A DNA stretch of 64,000 nucleotides from Epilithonimonas zeae (GTDB lineage: Bacteria; Bacteroidota; Bacteroidia; Flavobacteriales; Weeksellaceae): the NCBI RefSeq assembly GCF_900141765.1, contig NZ_FSRK01000001.1:1674001-1738000 (forward strand). Reading direction: 5' to 3'. Both the position numbers and the translations under genes were made by a program. The notes beneath the pieces were generated by a model that made no database searches, was not told where the DNA came from, and saw only the letters and a program-made list of their open reading frames with translations. Numbering within the stretch: position 1 is the first letter of the stretch; each line of letters begins with the position of its first letter. Below, one piece after another: positions 18,901-27,187 of this stretch.

Positions 18901-19017
18901 AACGCCGATCAGTGGTTTTTGAGCTGGCGAAATTACCTTTCCCTTGACAATTTCCTGTGCAAAAATATAGGAAAACGGAAGAAGACAAAAGACAACTGCA
19001 ATTTTATATTTCTTCAT
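15916..19017 (-). CDS. SusC/RagA family TonB-linked outer-membrane transporter
   Basis: A 1033-aa outer-membrane importer. Order: signal peptide (cleaved near Ala20), carboxypeptidase-D-like regulatory domain (about 23-95; VKGKVISP to LVFTYPDY), TonB box region (DEVVVTGYTKQKK), plug domain with LIRGVGTLNNTDPLYVIDG and SIYGSRAANGVIIITTK, then a large beta barrel ending in an aromatic-rich strand (LTINFGVNLSL). It imports fructan oligosaccharides together with SusD. It lies 15 bp after the GH32 gene, in the same operon. Confidence 0.96.
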   Translation of the reverse strand: MKKYKIAVVFCLLPFSYIFAQEIVKGKVISPAQKPLIGVTITVSETGASTTTDSSGIFQINDLKKGNTLVFTYPDYSTQEVVVDEKTILNIVLAADKVKNIDEVVVTGYTKQKKADITGAVSIVDMKDLNKQGEPNPIKSLQGRVAGVNISTDGSPSGGNTKVLIRGVGTLNNTDPLYVIDGVPTKAGMHELNPGDIESMQVLKDASSASIYGSRAANGVIIITTKKGKKGKMRIDLNYYTAFSQYAKKTEVLNAKQFGEVLWQANINDGLNPNTNNLSYNFDWGVQNGVPTLYNSFVPEYLDVAKTIKSDNTNWYDEVSQTGVANSLDVSASSASDKGSYYFSMGYYDNDGIVKLTNFKRLSARVNTSYNFFDGKLKIGENFTYNKTNELMDPGVLDPALRALPIIPVHTVDGIGWGGPVGGMNDRQNPVRLLDYNKDNGYRYQRFFGNVYVELQPAKNLTLKSSFGVDFSNYYKRMLQRSYVSGYLQNKTNAVNIDQSDTEKWTWTNTAQYTAKAGNHHFDLLGGMEMYKDTYNNTWLRKEGFLIETPDYMYPDAGTGDAFNGGSSTYYSLLSYFGKFSYDYDNRYLFSATVRYDGSSRFGKNNRFGTFPAFSAGWRINKEDFAEKVIPFFSDLRLRAGWGQTGNQEISNSAVYSLYIANYAGGNPTWATSYGTAYDISGVGSGLLPSGFIATQTKNDDLRWETTTQTNLGLDFGFFNQKLTGSVDVYKKDTKDILVLPPYLGVIGEGGDRWINGASMENKGIEVALGYQDKTAGGFGYEISGNFSMNRNQITELPQSVINNYGGNGTTDNILGRPINSMYGYVADGLFRTQSEVDNSATQSGKGLGRIRYADLNGDGTIDDKDRTWIGNPNPGFMYGINLNFSFKNFDLSTFWQGIGDVDVINSKKYQTDFWSVDDVGSNKGTRLLNAWSPQNPNSDIPALTTVDSNAESRFSSYYVENGSYMKLRVLQLGYSIPKDILEQYKITNFRIYISAQNLLTIKSKSFTGIDPETPAFGYPLPLTINFGVNLSL

Positions 19018-19032
19018 TATGATATAGTTTTT

Positions 19033-20595
19033 TTATTTGATGTTAAGCTGATGTGCATTGAGACTCAAAATACTTCCCTTTGTGTCTGTCGATAAAGTCA
19101 GTTCTGAGAAATTTTCATTAGGGAAGAAGATTTCGGTCAGAACTTTTTCGCCGCTATTGAAGAAAATTTCGATAGAAGTTTTATCCAATACAATTTTGAA
19201 CGTTGCGTTTTGGTAGTTTTTTGCTAATGGTGCTTTTGAAATCCTGTCTGCAAAATTGTTCTTAAAATCGGTTTTCCCGGATTTGGTACGGTCAATAAAA
19301 AGTTCCTGCTTATTATTATCAATTCCGAAAATCACTTGTTCTCCTAATGAATTTTTCAAAGCAAAAGCGTAAATCCCTTTGGTCATTTTTTTGAAATCAA
19401 CATCAATAACAGCTTTAGAAAGATCTATTTCTCCTTTGCTGATGAGTTTTTTATCATAAACAAGGCTGATTTCTTTCCTGACTGTTTTTGCTTCGCAATT
19501 TTTTAGCTGGGAAACTGGAACATTTATCAGAGTGTAACCATCTTTTGACCTTTTCAATGACACTTCACGAGGAATAGTGGAACTTCCTCTCCATTTTTCC
19601 GTTGGAACATCCGGCGAATAATCCCAATTCGACATCCATCCGATAATTACTCTTTTATTATCCGGAACATTATTAAAAGAGACACTAGCATAATTATCGC
19701 GACCCCAATCCAGCCATGCCACTTTCTCTTTTTCTAGCTGTTTTGTAAAAAGACTATCCATTGTAAAAGTTTTTCCATCAAAGTCGCCAACGAAATACTG
19801 GGCAGCTGACCCGCCGTTTGGGCCACCTGGATTGATGTTAACGATTAGTACCCATTTTTCTTCACTGGTTCCTTCTACTTTTATTGGGAAAAGGTCAGGG
19901 CACTCCCAAACACCACCATGTCCTCCAACATTTTTTCCAAACTCAGAAAGGAAGGTCCAGTCCTTTAGGTTTTTTGAGCCATAGAAATGCTGTCTGTCTT
20001 TTGCCGCAACTCCCATTACCCATTGACTTCTTTTTTCATCCCAAAAAACTTTAGGATCACGAAAATCCTTAATTCCAGGGTTTTTCAGTACAGGATTATT
20101 GCTATATTTCGTCCACGTTTTACCATTATCTAAAGAATAAGCTATAGCCTGAGACTGTGCGTCGATTTCTCCGGCCTGTTCTTTTTTCATATCGTGGTAC
20201 GTAAAAATTGCTACCAAAGGAATATTCTTGCCATCACCAAAACCTGATGTATTATCCTTATCCACAACCGCGCTACCTGAGAATATGGCGCCTTTTTCAT
20301 CATAGGCAATTGCAGGAGACAATTCTTGCCATTGTATAAGATCTTTACTTATAGCGTGTCCCCAATGCATCTTACTGAAATCCGGGGTGTTTTGAAACGG
20401 TGTATACTGGTAAAATAAGTGATAGGTTCCGTTCAGATAAAACATCCCATTCGGATCATTCATCCAGCCTTTTTGAGGAGTGAAATGGTAATTGGGTCTG
20501 TACAGAAGTTCTTCAGACGTTTTCGAATCCGACTGTGCTTTGAGCCCGGAATAAAACGTTACAGCGATGATTAAAGTTGATATGATTTTCTTCAT
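19033..20595 (-). CDS. GH32 fructan hydrolase (levanase/inulinase-like)
   Basis: A 520-aa secreted glycosidase with a Sec signal peptide (cleaved after Ala20, SGLKA|Q). The GH32 residues are complete: nucleophile Asp47 in WMNDPNG, transition-state stabiliser Asp180 in FRDP, and acid/base Glu231 in WECPDLF. The five-bladed propeller (about 30-360) is followed by the GH32 C-terminal beta-sandwich. It should release fructose from beta-fructans in the periplasm. It lies between the MFS porter and susC in the operon. Confidence 0.95.
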   Translation of the reverse strand: MKKIISTLIIAVTFYSGLKAQSDSKTSEELLYRPNYHFTPQKGWMNDPNGMFYLNGTYHLFYQYTPFQNTPDFSKMHWGHAISKDLIQWQELSPAIAYDEKGAIFSGSAVVDKDNTSGFGDGKNIPLVAIFTYHDMKKEQAGEIDAQSQAIAYSLDNGKTWTKYSNNPVLKNPGIKDFRDPKVFWDEKRSQWVMGVAAKDRQHFYGSKNLKDWTFLSEFGKNVGGHGGVWECPDLFPIKVEGTSEEKWVLIVNINPGGPNGGSAAQYFVGDFDGKTFTMDSLFTKQLEKEKVAWLDWGRDNYASVSFNNVPDNKRVIIGWMSNWDYSPDVPTEKWRGSSTIPREVSLKRSKDGYTLINVPVSQLKNCEAKTVRKEISLVYDKKLISKGEIDLSKAVIDVDFKKMTKGIYAFALKNSLGEQVIFGIDNNKQELFIDRTKSGKTDFKNNFADRISKAPLAKNYQNATFKIVLDKTSIEIFFNSGEKVLTEIFFPNENFSELTLSTDTKGSILSLNAHQLNIK

Positions 20596-20688
20596 TACGA
20601 TTATTTAAATGGAATTTTTGAAATATTTAAAACACATTATTCAATTATATTAGGTGTTCTTTCTCATTATTATATTGATGTTGCAAAT

Positions 20689-21999
20689 CTATTTAGTAAG
20701 TGTTTTGCCTAATTTTTCCAGTGAGACTCCTTTGGTTTCCGGCATCATTAAAATCACAAATAACAGTTGGAATACCATTGCGACCGTGAATATCAGAAAT
20801 ACAGTTCCGGCTCCTATCGTTGAGAATAATGTTGGAATAAGCGACGGAATTATTGCCGCCAAAACCCAGTGCGTAGAACTTCCAAAAGACTGTCCGGATG
20901 CTCGGAGATGATTCGGAAAAATCTCGGAAATGAAGACCCAAATTACTGTTCCCTGACCAATGGCGTGTGAGGCGATGAACAGGAACAAAAATATAGGAAT
21001 CGCCAAACCAGTCCAATGGAAATAGAAAGCCATTGAAACCAGTCCCAACGAAATAATATATCCTATGGAGCCAATTAACATCAGAGTTCTTCTTCCAACT
21101 TTATCAATTAGGTTTACACCTACTAAGGTAAAAACCATATTCACAATCCCGATGCCGATGCTACTAAGAAGCGATGTTTTCTCGCCAAGACCTGCCTCTC
21201 CAAATATTCTTGGGGCGTAATACAAAAACGCATTAATACCCGACATTTGATTGAAAAAAGCAACAAGGAAAGCCAAAATCAAAGGGAAACGGTATTTTTT
21301 CATAAAGATGTTTTCTTTTGGCGCATCCGCGTGATCGTCTTCCATTTGAGTGATAATTATTTCGGAATCCTGATCGGGACTCACGATTTCCATTACTTTT
21401 TTGGCCTCGTCCATTCTACCTTTAGAAACAAGCCATCTTGGACTTTCCGGAATTATGAAAACACACAAAGTATATATTGTTGCCGGAATCGACTGTACCC
21501 CGAGCATCCAGCGCCAATCGTCATCACCGATTCCGCTGAGTAGATAATTGGATAAAAACGCTACTAAAATTCCTAAAACGATATTGAACTGATATAAAGA
21601 AACCAGTCTGCCACGGTCTTTTGCAGGAGCAATTTCAGAAATATAGGCCGGTGCAGCAATGGTAGATGCACCGACACCCAGACCGCCCATAAATCTGAAG
21701 AATGCAAACACATATGGATCATTAGAAAAAGCCGTCCCTATTGCTGACAAGGCATACAAAATACCGATTGCCAGAAGTGTCTTTTTGCGTCCAAACTTAT
21801 TGGTCGGGATTCCGCCGAAGATAGCACCAATAACCGTTCCCCATAATGCCATTCCCATTACTACTGCTCCGTGAAAAGCATCTGAACTATGCCAGAGTAA
21901 CTGTAGTTTTTTATCGGCACCGGAAATCACAACCACATCAAACCCGAAGAGAAATCCTGCCAATGCTGCGGTAACAGACCACATCAAAATTTTATTCAT
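20689..21999 (-). CDS. MFS sugar porter, probable fructose transporter
   Basis: A 436-aa inner-membrane protein with about 12 membrane helices and the sugar-porter signatures: GxxxD-like loop with NKFGRKK after helix 2, PESPRWL before the central loop, DKVGRR after helix 8 and PETKG at the C-terminus. The centre loop is soluble and acidic (EDDHADAPKEN). It should import the fructose freed by the GH32 enzymes, probably with protons. First gene of the fructan operon after the regulatory gap. Confidence 0.92.
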   Translation of the reverse strand: MNKILMWSVTAALAGFLFGFDVVVISGADKKLQLLWHSSDAFHGAVVMGMALWGTVIGAIFGGIPTNKFGRKKTLLAIGILYALSAIGTAFSNDPYVFAFFRFMGGLGVGASTIAAPAYISEIAPAKDRGRLVSLYQFNIVLGILVAFLSNYLLSGIGDDDWRWMLGVQSIPATIYTLCVFIIPESPRWLVSKGRMDEAKKVMEIVSPDQDSEIIITQMEDDHADAPKENIFMKKYRFPLILAFLVAFFNQMSGINAFLYYAPRIFGEAGLGEKTSLLSSIGIGIVNMVFTLVGVNLIDKVGRRTLMLIGSIGYIISLGLVSMAFYFHWTGLAIPIFLFLFIASHAIGQGTVIWVFISEIFPNHLRASGQSFGSSTHWVLAAIIPSLIPTLFSTIGAGTVFLIFTVAMVFQLLFVILMMPETKGVSLEKLGKTLTK

Positions 22000-22379
22000 A
22001 TAAAGAATTATTAATTTGTTTGTGGCTAATATATCCTGAGATAGTAATCCGAAGGTCTAATTATGTAACAAAATATTTCGTCAAGGTTAACTATTTGTTA
22101 ACATTTAATAATTAGCTGATAATCAGTTGTTTAAAATTTAATTGTTTCAATAAATTTAGATTATTGATTCAAAAATGTAACATCAATCTACAAAATTGTT
22201 ACGTAGTTTCTGAGCTTTTTATGCAGTGTGAAAGATTATTGGTTTGAGGAGATTAACTAAGAATTATCGTCAGATTAAAGAAATTTAAACTCTTTTTTTT
22301 AGACAAATATTAGGATCGTACAAATAGTATTTTATTCGAACGAGCAAAGCTTAAACCATTCAGGTATTTAAAATTAAGA
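22000..22379. promoter_or_regulatory. Promoter/operator region of the fructan operon
   Basis: 380 bp without a gene, between the sensor gene and the MFS gene. It holds repeated TGTAAC/GTTAC elements: TATGTAACAAA (22062-22072), TTGTTAACAT (22095-22104), AATGTAACATC (22174-22184) and AATTGTTACG (22194-22203). The 9-mer TGTAACATC also occurs before the sensor gene (25265-25273). These are candidates for sites bound by the AraC-type output domain of the sensor. Confidence 0.5.
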
Positions 22380-25145
22380 CTACTCTTCACCCGCACTCTT
22401 CCTGAATACATTGGGCGAAACACCAAACTTGTTTTTAAAAACAGTGGAGAAATAATTCGGGGAAGAGAATCCTGTTTTGTAGGCGATTTCGGAAATCGTG
22501 AGTTCGGGATTTTGAAGCATCGATTTGGCTTGCTCCAGACGGATGTTGCTGATATAATCACTTACATTCACATCAAACATCGCTTTTATCTTTCTGTAAA
22601 GCTGGATTCGTGAGATATTCAAGAGGTCGGCTAGATTTTCTACGGAAAACTCAGCATTGTCAATATTGCTTTGGATGATATGGTTCAGCTTATTCACAAA
22701 CGTCTGTTCTATACTTCCGAACGATTTGCTGTCCACAATCCTGCCGATATTATTAGTATAATAATAGCGTAATTTTTCACGGTTGTAAAGCAATCCACGC
22801 AAAGACTGAATAAGAATCGGGTAGCTAAACGGCTTAGTAAGATACAGATCTACACCGGATTTTAATCCCTGAAGATAAGATTCCTTATTATCCAAAGCTG
22901 TGAGTAAAATGACAGGAATATGGGACGTTCTGAGATCATTTTTCAGAATCTCGCAGATTTCAAAACCATTCTTGTCGGGAAGGTTCACATCACAAACGAT
23001 AATATCCGGAATTTCGCCCAATGCTTTATCAATTGCATCTGTACCGTCGGAAACCATTACGTCGAATTCAGATTTTAATTTATTGCTTAGAAAAAATGAC
23101 AAATCCGAATTGTCCTCCACCAAAAGTAAAGAATACCTTTCAGATCGATTGTCCGGATTGGATGAATAAATTTCATTTTCTATTTCTGTAAAAACTGCAT
23201 CTTTTGCCAAAGTATCAGCATCTATGACGCTCGGTTCTTTGACCATCTGGTCTTCATTGAAATGCTTGTTACCTTTGTAAAGACTTATGATAAATTCTGT
23301 ACCCTGAAAAGAGTTGACCTCGATTTTACCAAGATGAAGTTCCACAAATTGACGAGTGAGGTGGAGACCGATTCCTGAGCTGTTTTTCCGATTGTTGGAG
23401 CCTTTGAAATAAGCTTCGAAAACGTTACCAATTTCTTTTTCAGGAATTCCGATGCCGTTATCTTTAAAACTAATGACTGCCTGATTGCCTTTTTCCTGAA
23501 TTGTAATTTCGATTTTTCCGTTGTCTGGTGTAAATTTGAAAGCGTTTGACAACAGATTAAAATAAACCTTGTCCATCAGATTACGGTCGATATAAAGTTC
23601 CAGATTTTTGTTGGCAGAATGAATATCAAACCTGATATTCCGTTTTTTCGCCTCATTCTCAAAATCCCTGAAAATCCCGTAAGTGAAATCGTAGATATTG
23701 GTTTTGGATACCCGAAGATTGAAGGTCTTATTTTCTACTTTTCTGAAATCCAAAAGATTATCAACCAAACGAAGTAACCGGTTAGAATTTTTATTGATGA
23801 GCTCAATCTCATACGACGGTTTCGTCCCTTTGCTTTTAAAAGTATCTTTCAGTGATTCCAAAGAACTTAGAATCAGCGTTATCGGTGTTTTGAACTCGTG
23901 TGACAAACCTGTAAAAAAATTAACTCTTGCTTCATTACTCTGCTTGAGTTCATCGGCAATCATCTCGATCTGATTTCTCTGGATTGTTATTCTTTCATTT
24001 GTGAGAGTCAGTTGTTTATTTTTGATTTTAATGGCATAAATCAGGTAAATGGCATATGCTACGAGACAGAACATTAAAATCAGCAAAACGACCGACCACC
24101 TGAACAGTTCCTTTTGGGAAGAATATAATTCGGTCTGCTTTTTCACGGCACTGACCTGATTTTCTATCACACCTTGCTGCTCGATAATTTTATCGAATTG
24201 GTTACGCATAATCTCGGCATTCAATCTGTCAATAATGGTTGTGCTGAGTTTAATACGCTTTGGCGGCGTTTGTCCATTGTATATATTGATTGCGGTTTCA
24301 ATCGCTTCTGCACCACCTGTAGGATATAGTAAGGTTGCGTTCAGTTTCCCATCCAAAACCATCTGGATTCCGCCGTCTTTGGTATTTAAACCATCAACAC
24401 CGATGAACTTGATTTGATTTTCCACGCCTTCATTCCTTGCAACCTTCCAGGCCTGTGAAGCAAGCTCATCATTAAAAGCAAAAACATACAGACTTTGATT
24501 TCCCAAAGAATTCAGCGTTTTCCTGAAAGCCTCCGCTGGAAGTCCTTTGAATGTTTTGATCAACTCGGTATTTGGGTCATTTTTAATGATATGCTCAAAA
24601 CCAAAACTCCTTTCAACTGTTGGAGAAGAATTATCATCGCCTTTTATTTCGATGATTTTTTTCAGAATTTTGGAATCAGAAAGAATGTATTGTGCTGCTT
24701 CTTTTCCAATTTCAATATTATCTGCACCGATGTATGTTGTATATTTTGTGGAATTGATTTTCCTGTCAACCAAAATCACAGGAATTTTGTTTTCAAATGC
24801 TCGTTCTACAATAGGAATCAACGAATTAGGCTCAATGGGAGAAATTATGATTACGTCTACTCTTCTGTCGATCATTTTTTTAATGTCCTGAATCTGTTTC
24901 TTAACAGAACCTTCTGCTTTGCTGATGCTCAATTGTACCTCCGAATGCAAAGATGCCTGAATCTCCATTGCATGATTCATCGACTGTCGCCACGGATGAT
25001 TTCCTAAACCTTGGGAAAAGCCTATATCGATTTTGTCTGATCTTTCGGCCGCATCTTTACAAGCCGATAAAGTCATAAACAAAATAAAGAATCCCAGACA
25101 AATTTTGGCAAAACCAAACGCGTTGAATTTTTTTTTCTTGGACAT
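22380..25145 (-). CDS. Hybrid two-component sensor/regulator of the fructan locus
   Basis: A 921-aa one-protein signalling system. Order: N-terminal membrane anchor/lipoprotein-like signal (LSAC), periplasmic-binding domain of the ribose/LacI type (about 36-320; KIDIGFSQGLGNHPWRQ, DVIIISPIEPNSL), one membrane helix (about 355-375), histidine kinase with SHEFKTP near residue 417 and an HATPase with GIGIPEKEIG, a receiver domain with phospho-acceptor Asp near 717 (IIVCDVNLPDKNG), and a C-terminal AraC HTH (about 815-918). The known homologue in Bacteroides thetaiotaomicron senses fructose; fructose sensing here is inferred from this domain order and the locus. Confidence 0.93.
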   Translation of the reverse strand: MSKKKKFNAFGFAKICLGFFILFMTLSACKDAAERSDKIDIGFSQGLGNHPWRQSMNHAMEIQASLHSEVQLSISKAEGSVKKQIQDIKKMIDRRVDVIIISPIEPNSLIPIVERAFENKIPVILVDRKINSTKYTTYIGADNIEIGKEAAQYILSDSKILKKIIEIKGDDNSSPTVERSFGFEHIIKNDPNTELIKTFKGLPAEAFRKTLNSLGNQSLYVFAFNDELASQAWKVARNEGVENQIKFIGVDGLNTKDGGIQMVLDGKLNATLLYPTGGAEAIETAINIYNGQTPPKRIKLSTTIIDRLNAEIMRNQFDKIIEQQGVIENQVSAVKKQTELYSSQKELFRWSVVLLILMFCLVAYAIYLIYAIKIKNKQLTLTNERITIQRNQIEMIADELKQSNEARVNFFTGLSHEFKTPITLILSSLESLKDTFKSKGTKPSYEIELINKNSNRLLRLVDNLLDFRKVENKTFNLRVSKTNIYDFTYGIFRDFENEAKKRNIRFDIHSANKNLELYIDRNLMDKVYFNLLSNAFKFTPDNGKIEITIQEKGNQAVISFKDNGIGIPEKEIGNVFEAYFKGSNNRKNSSGIGLHLTRQFVELHLGKIEVNSFQGTEFIISLYKGNKHFNEDQMVKEPSVIDADTLAKDAVFTEIENEIYSSNPDNRSERYSLLLVEDNSDLSFFLSNKLKSEFDVMVSDGTDAIDKALGEIPDIIVCDVNLPDKNGFEICEILKNDLRTSHIPVILLTALDNKESYLQGLKSGVDLYLTKPFSYPILIQSLRGLLYNREKLRYYYTNNIGRIVDSKSFGSIEQTFVNKLNHIIQSNIDNAEFSVENLADLLNISRIQLYRKIKAMFDVNVSDYISNIRLEQAKSMLQNPELTISEIAYKTGFSSPNYFSTVFKNKFGVSPNVFRKSAGEE

Positions 25146-25510
25146 ATTAACACAATATTAATAAAGTTCTTTCACACCCACAATTTTTGGTTATGCTATT
25201 TTTTGTCGATTGAATATCAGATCTTTTGAATGACAAAGTACTGATGTTACAATTTTATAAGTCTTGTAACATCCATATAAAACTCTGCAGAACTTTCAGC
25301 TGATGATCATTCGATAAACATTGATGAATAAAGCTTTCCATATTGAATTTCATTTCTCAAAACAAAATCAAATCATTTTGAACAATAAGTGAAATATTCA
25401 ACTCCACTTTGCCAATACATTTGAAACAAGACGGATGAGAATTCCTTTAAAAATAATCTGGAACGATTAAAATCATCAAGAAAATAATATCAACCTTAAC
25501 TAAAAAAATT
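25146..25510. promoter_or_regulatory. Divergent promoter region with inverted repeat
   Basis: 365 bp between the divergent sensor gene and the T9SS cargo gene. A 10-bp inverted repeat GATGTTACAA (25243-25252) and TTGTAACATC (25264-25273) with an 11-nt spacer is the clearest element. Its right half repeats in the operon's regulatory region (22176-22184). It may be the autoregulatory operator and may also drive the gene at 25511. Nothing else was recognised in this gap. Confidence 0.5.
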
Positions 25511-26767
25511 ATGAGAAAACTTTATCTAAGCTTGTTTGCAGGATTAATGTTTGCTAATATCAATGCGCAGACAAAAAAAATAGCTTTTATTGGCCAATCC
25601 GACGTTTATAACAGCAATATCCCAACTGCCAGCGATGGTTTGACGTATGACGATGACCGAGCGGCAGCGGTTTGGTTTATGGAAACTTTTGTTCCATCAC
25701 ATTCGGCTAATATTACAGGAAATTATTTTTCTTTTCAAGATGTTGCAGAAGGTGCAGACATCAGCGGTTATGATGTAATCTGGATCCAGAGTGACGGCGC
25801 AACTTACACAGAAAGACTTAACGAATGGCCTAGAGGAACTACAGAAGGAAATGGTGATAAACATTGTCTTTTGAGAGAAGCAGGATTCCAATGGAATGGA
25901 CAATGTGGACAACTTGAAGATGATTTTATGTGGAAGATAAAGCAATTTTACAAGTCAGGAAAAAAACTTCTGTTAGGAAATTTTGCAGGCAAAGGCCTGG
26001 AAGTTTTTGGACTTTTTGATGGACTCAACAATCCGTGGGAATACAGACCGAACCAATCATTTGGCGATACCACAGCAAATCCCGCAAATTCATCCGCTGC
26101 TTGGGGAACCAATTGGTCAGGCAGTTCTACTCCGATTCTTCTGACAGGAATAAGTACAAATTCCGTAAGCTGTACAAACACATCTCAAAGCATAGAATTT
26201 TTAGGCGCAGGAACGGAAAAGAAAAACCGCGCACTGCAATATAACCTGAATTGGGGCAGAATCTATGACGATGCAGGCGGTGCTAGCTCAACAATTGGGC
26301 AAAGAGGACAAATTTTTCAAAACACACTGAATGCAGAAATCCTTTTGGAAAACTGCGACGGAACAGAAATACAGGCCGCCAGATTCAATCCTAGAAATAC
26401 TGGTGATGGGACAGTTATCTGGTATGGTTCAGGTGTCTATGACTGGTATGTGCCAGGAGGCAACAATCAAAATGTTAAAAAAATAACGGAGAATACTTTA
26501 CTTTATCTGGCAGGTGGAGAATCTATGCTTTCTTCGCAGAATTTTAGTGAGAAAATCAACATCAGTATCTATCCAAACCCAGTTTTAAATATTCTTACTA
26601 TCAATTCAGAAGAAAATATTTATAGCGAAATCTATGATATGAACGGACGAAAAATCCTGACCTCAAAAGTTAAGAATATTGATGTTCAAAAGCTCGCAGT
26701 TGGAATATATTCTATTAGAATACACGTTGGAAAATCCTCTCAAACTTTGAAGTTTATTAAGAACTAA
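25511..26767 (+). CDS. T9SS-exported DUF4960-like protein
   Basis: A 418-aa secreted protein: Sec signal peptide (LFAGLMFANINAQ), a large domain (about 20-330) that is a paralogue of the C-terminal part of the lipoprotein at 12794-14188 (KIAFIG start, DVIW strand, GxYDWY and VKKITENTLLYLAGG end), and a T9SS type A sorting domain (about 345-418; SIYPNPVLNILTI, YDMNGRKI). It would be exported and attached or released by T9SS. Its divergent position next to the sensor suggests co-regulation with the fructan locus and a fructan-binding or -acting role. Confidence 0.75.
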   Translation: MRKLYLSLFAGLMFANINAQTKKIAFIGQSDVYNSNIPTASDGLTYDDDRAAAVWFMETFVPSHSANITGNYFSFQDVAEGADISGYDVIWIQSDGATYTERLNEWPRGTTEGNGDKHCLLREAGFQWNGQCGQLEDDFMWKIKQFYKSGKKLLLGNFAGKGLEVFGLFDGLNNPWEYRPNQSFGDTTANPANSSAAWGTNWSGSSTPILLTGISTNSVSCTNTSQSIEFLGAGTEKKNRALQYNLNWGRIYDDAGGASSTIGQRGQIFQNTLNAEILLENCDGTEIQAARFNPRNTGDGTVIWYGSGVYDWYVPGGNNQNVKKITENTLLYLAGGESMLSSQNFSEKINISIYPNPVLNILTINSEENIYSEIYDMNGRKILTSKVKNIDVQKLAVGIYSIRIHVGKSSQTLKFIKN

Positions 26768-27187
26768 TTATTTCTACAAACTCATTTGAATTTAATTTCG
26801 AACTCATAGATTTTTTTGGATATGGATATGTGACAAGTGCAGCCAAATAAATGGGTACTTTTCCAATAAAAATTGCTAATAATCTTTGAAGTTAATTTGC
26901 GACAAATATTGATTATAAAAAATTACTCGTAAAAAAATGGGCTTTGTAATTCATTTTTAATTTAACTTAATCAAACCAAATCATCTAAAAAGTGTTTGTA
27001 TAGACGTGCGTAGAGGTCATAAATAAAATGGCGCTAACCGAAGACAGTTGGTGTCATTTTTATTTACTTAGAGATTTTTTTTAGTTTAAAATGTAATTAT
27101 CAACTACATCTCTAAAAATAAAATCCAATGTTATAAAACAAATAATATTTTTCGATTTCGTATATTAAAATATAGTCATCTAAATTT
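26768..27187. other. Intergenic gap of 420 bp with a hairpin element
   Basis: Between the convergent T9SS cargo and antiporter genes. Apart from the hairpin at 27021-27065 I see no coding frame, repeat or promoter that can be supported. Confidence 0.5.
27021..27065. terminator. Hairpin at the right border of the fructan locus
   Basis: Inverted repeat (27021-27038 with 27047-27065) with several G:U pairs around loop CGAAGACA, closed by A/T-rich ends that give T-runs on both strands. It is a diverged copy of the element at 10257-10302: AATGGCG, AAGACAGTTGG and the 8-nt loop length are kept. It may terminate both convergent genes. Confidence 0.6.

Noticed and set aside
10326-26767. The fructan locus as a recent mobile element.
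   Set aside because: No integrase, transposase, tRNA or target-site duplication was seen; only the two hairpins mark the borders, which is not enough.
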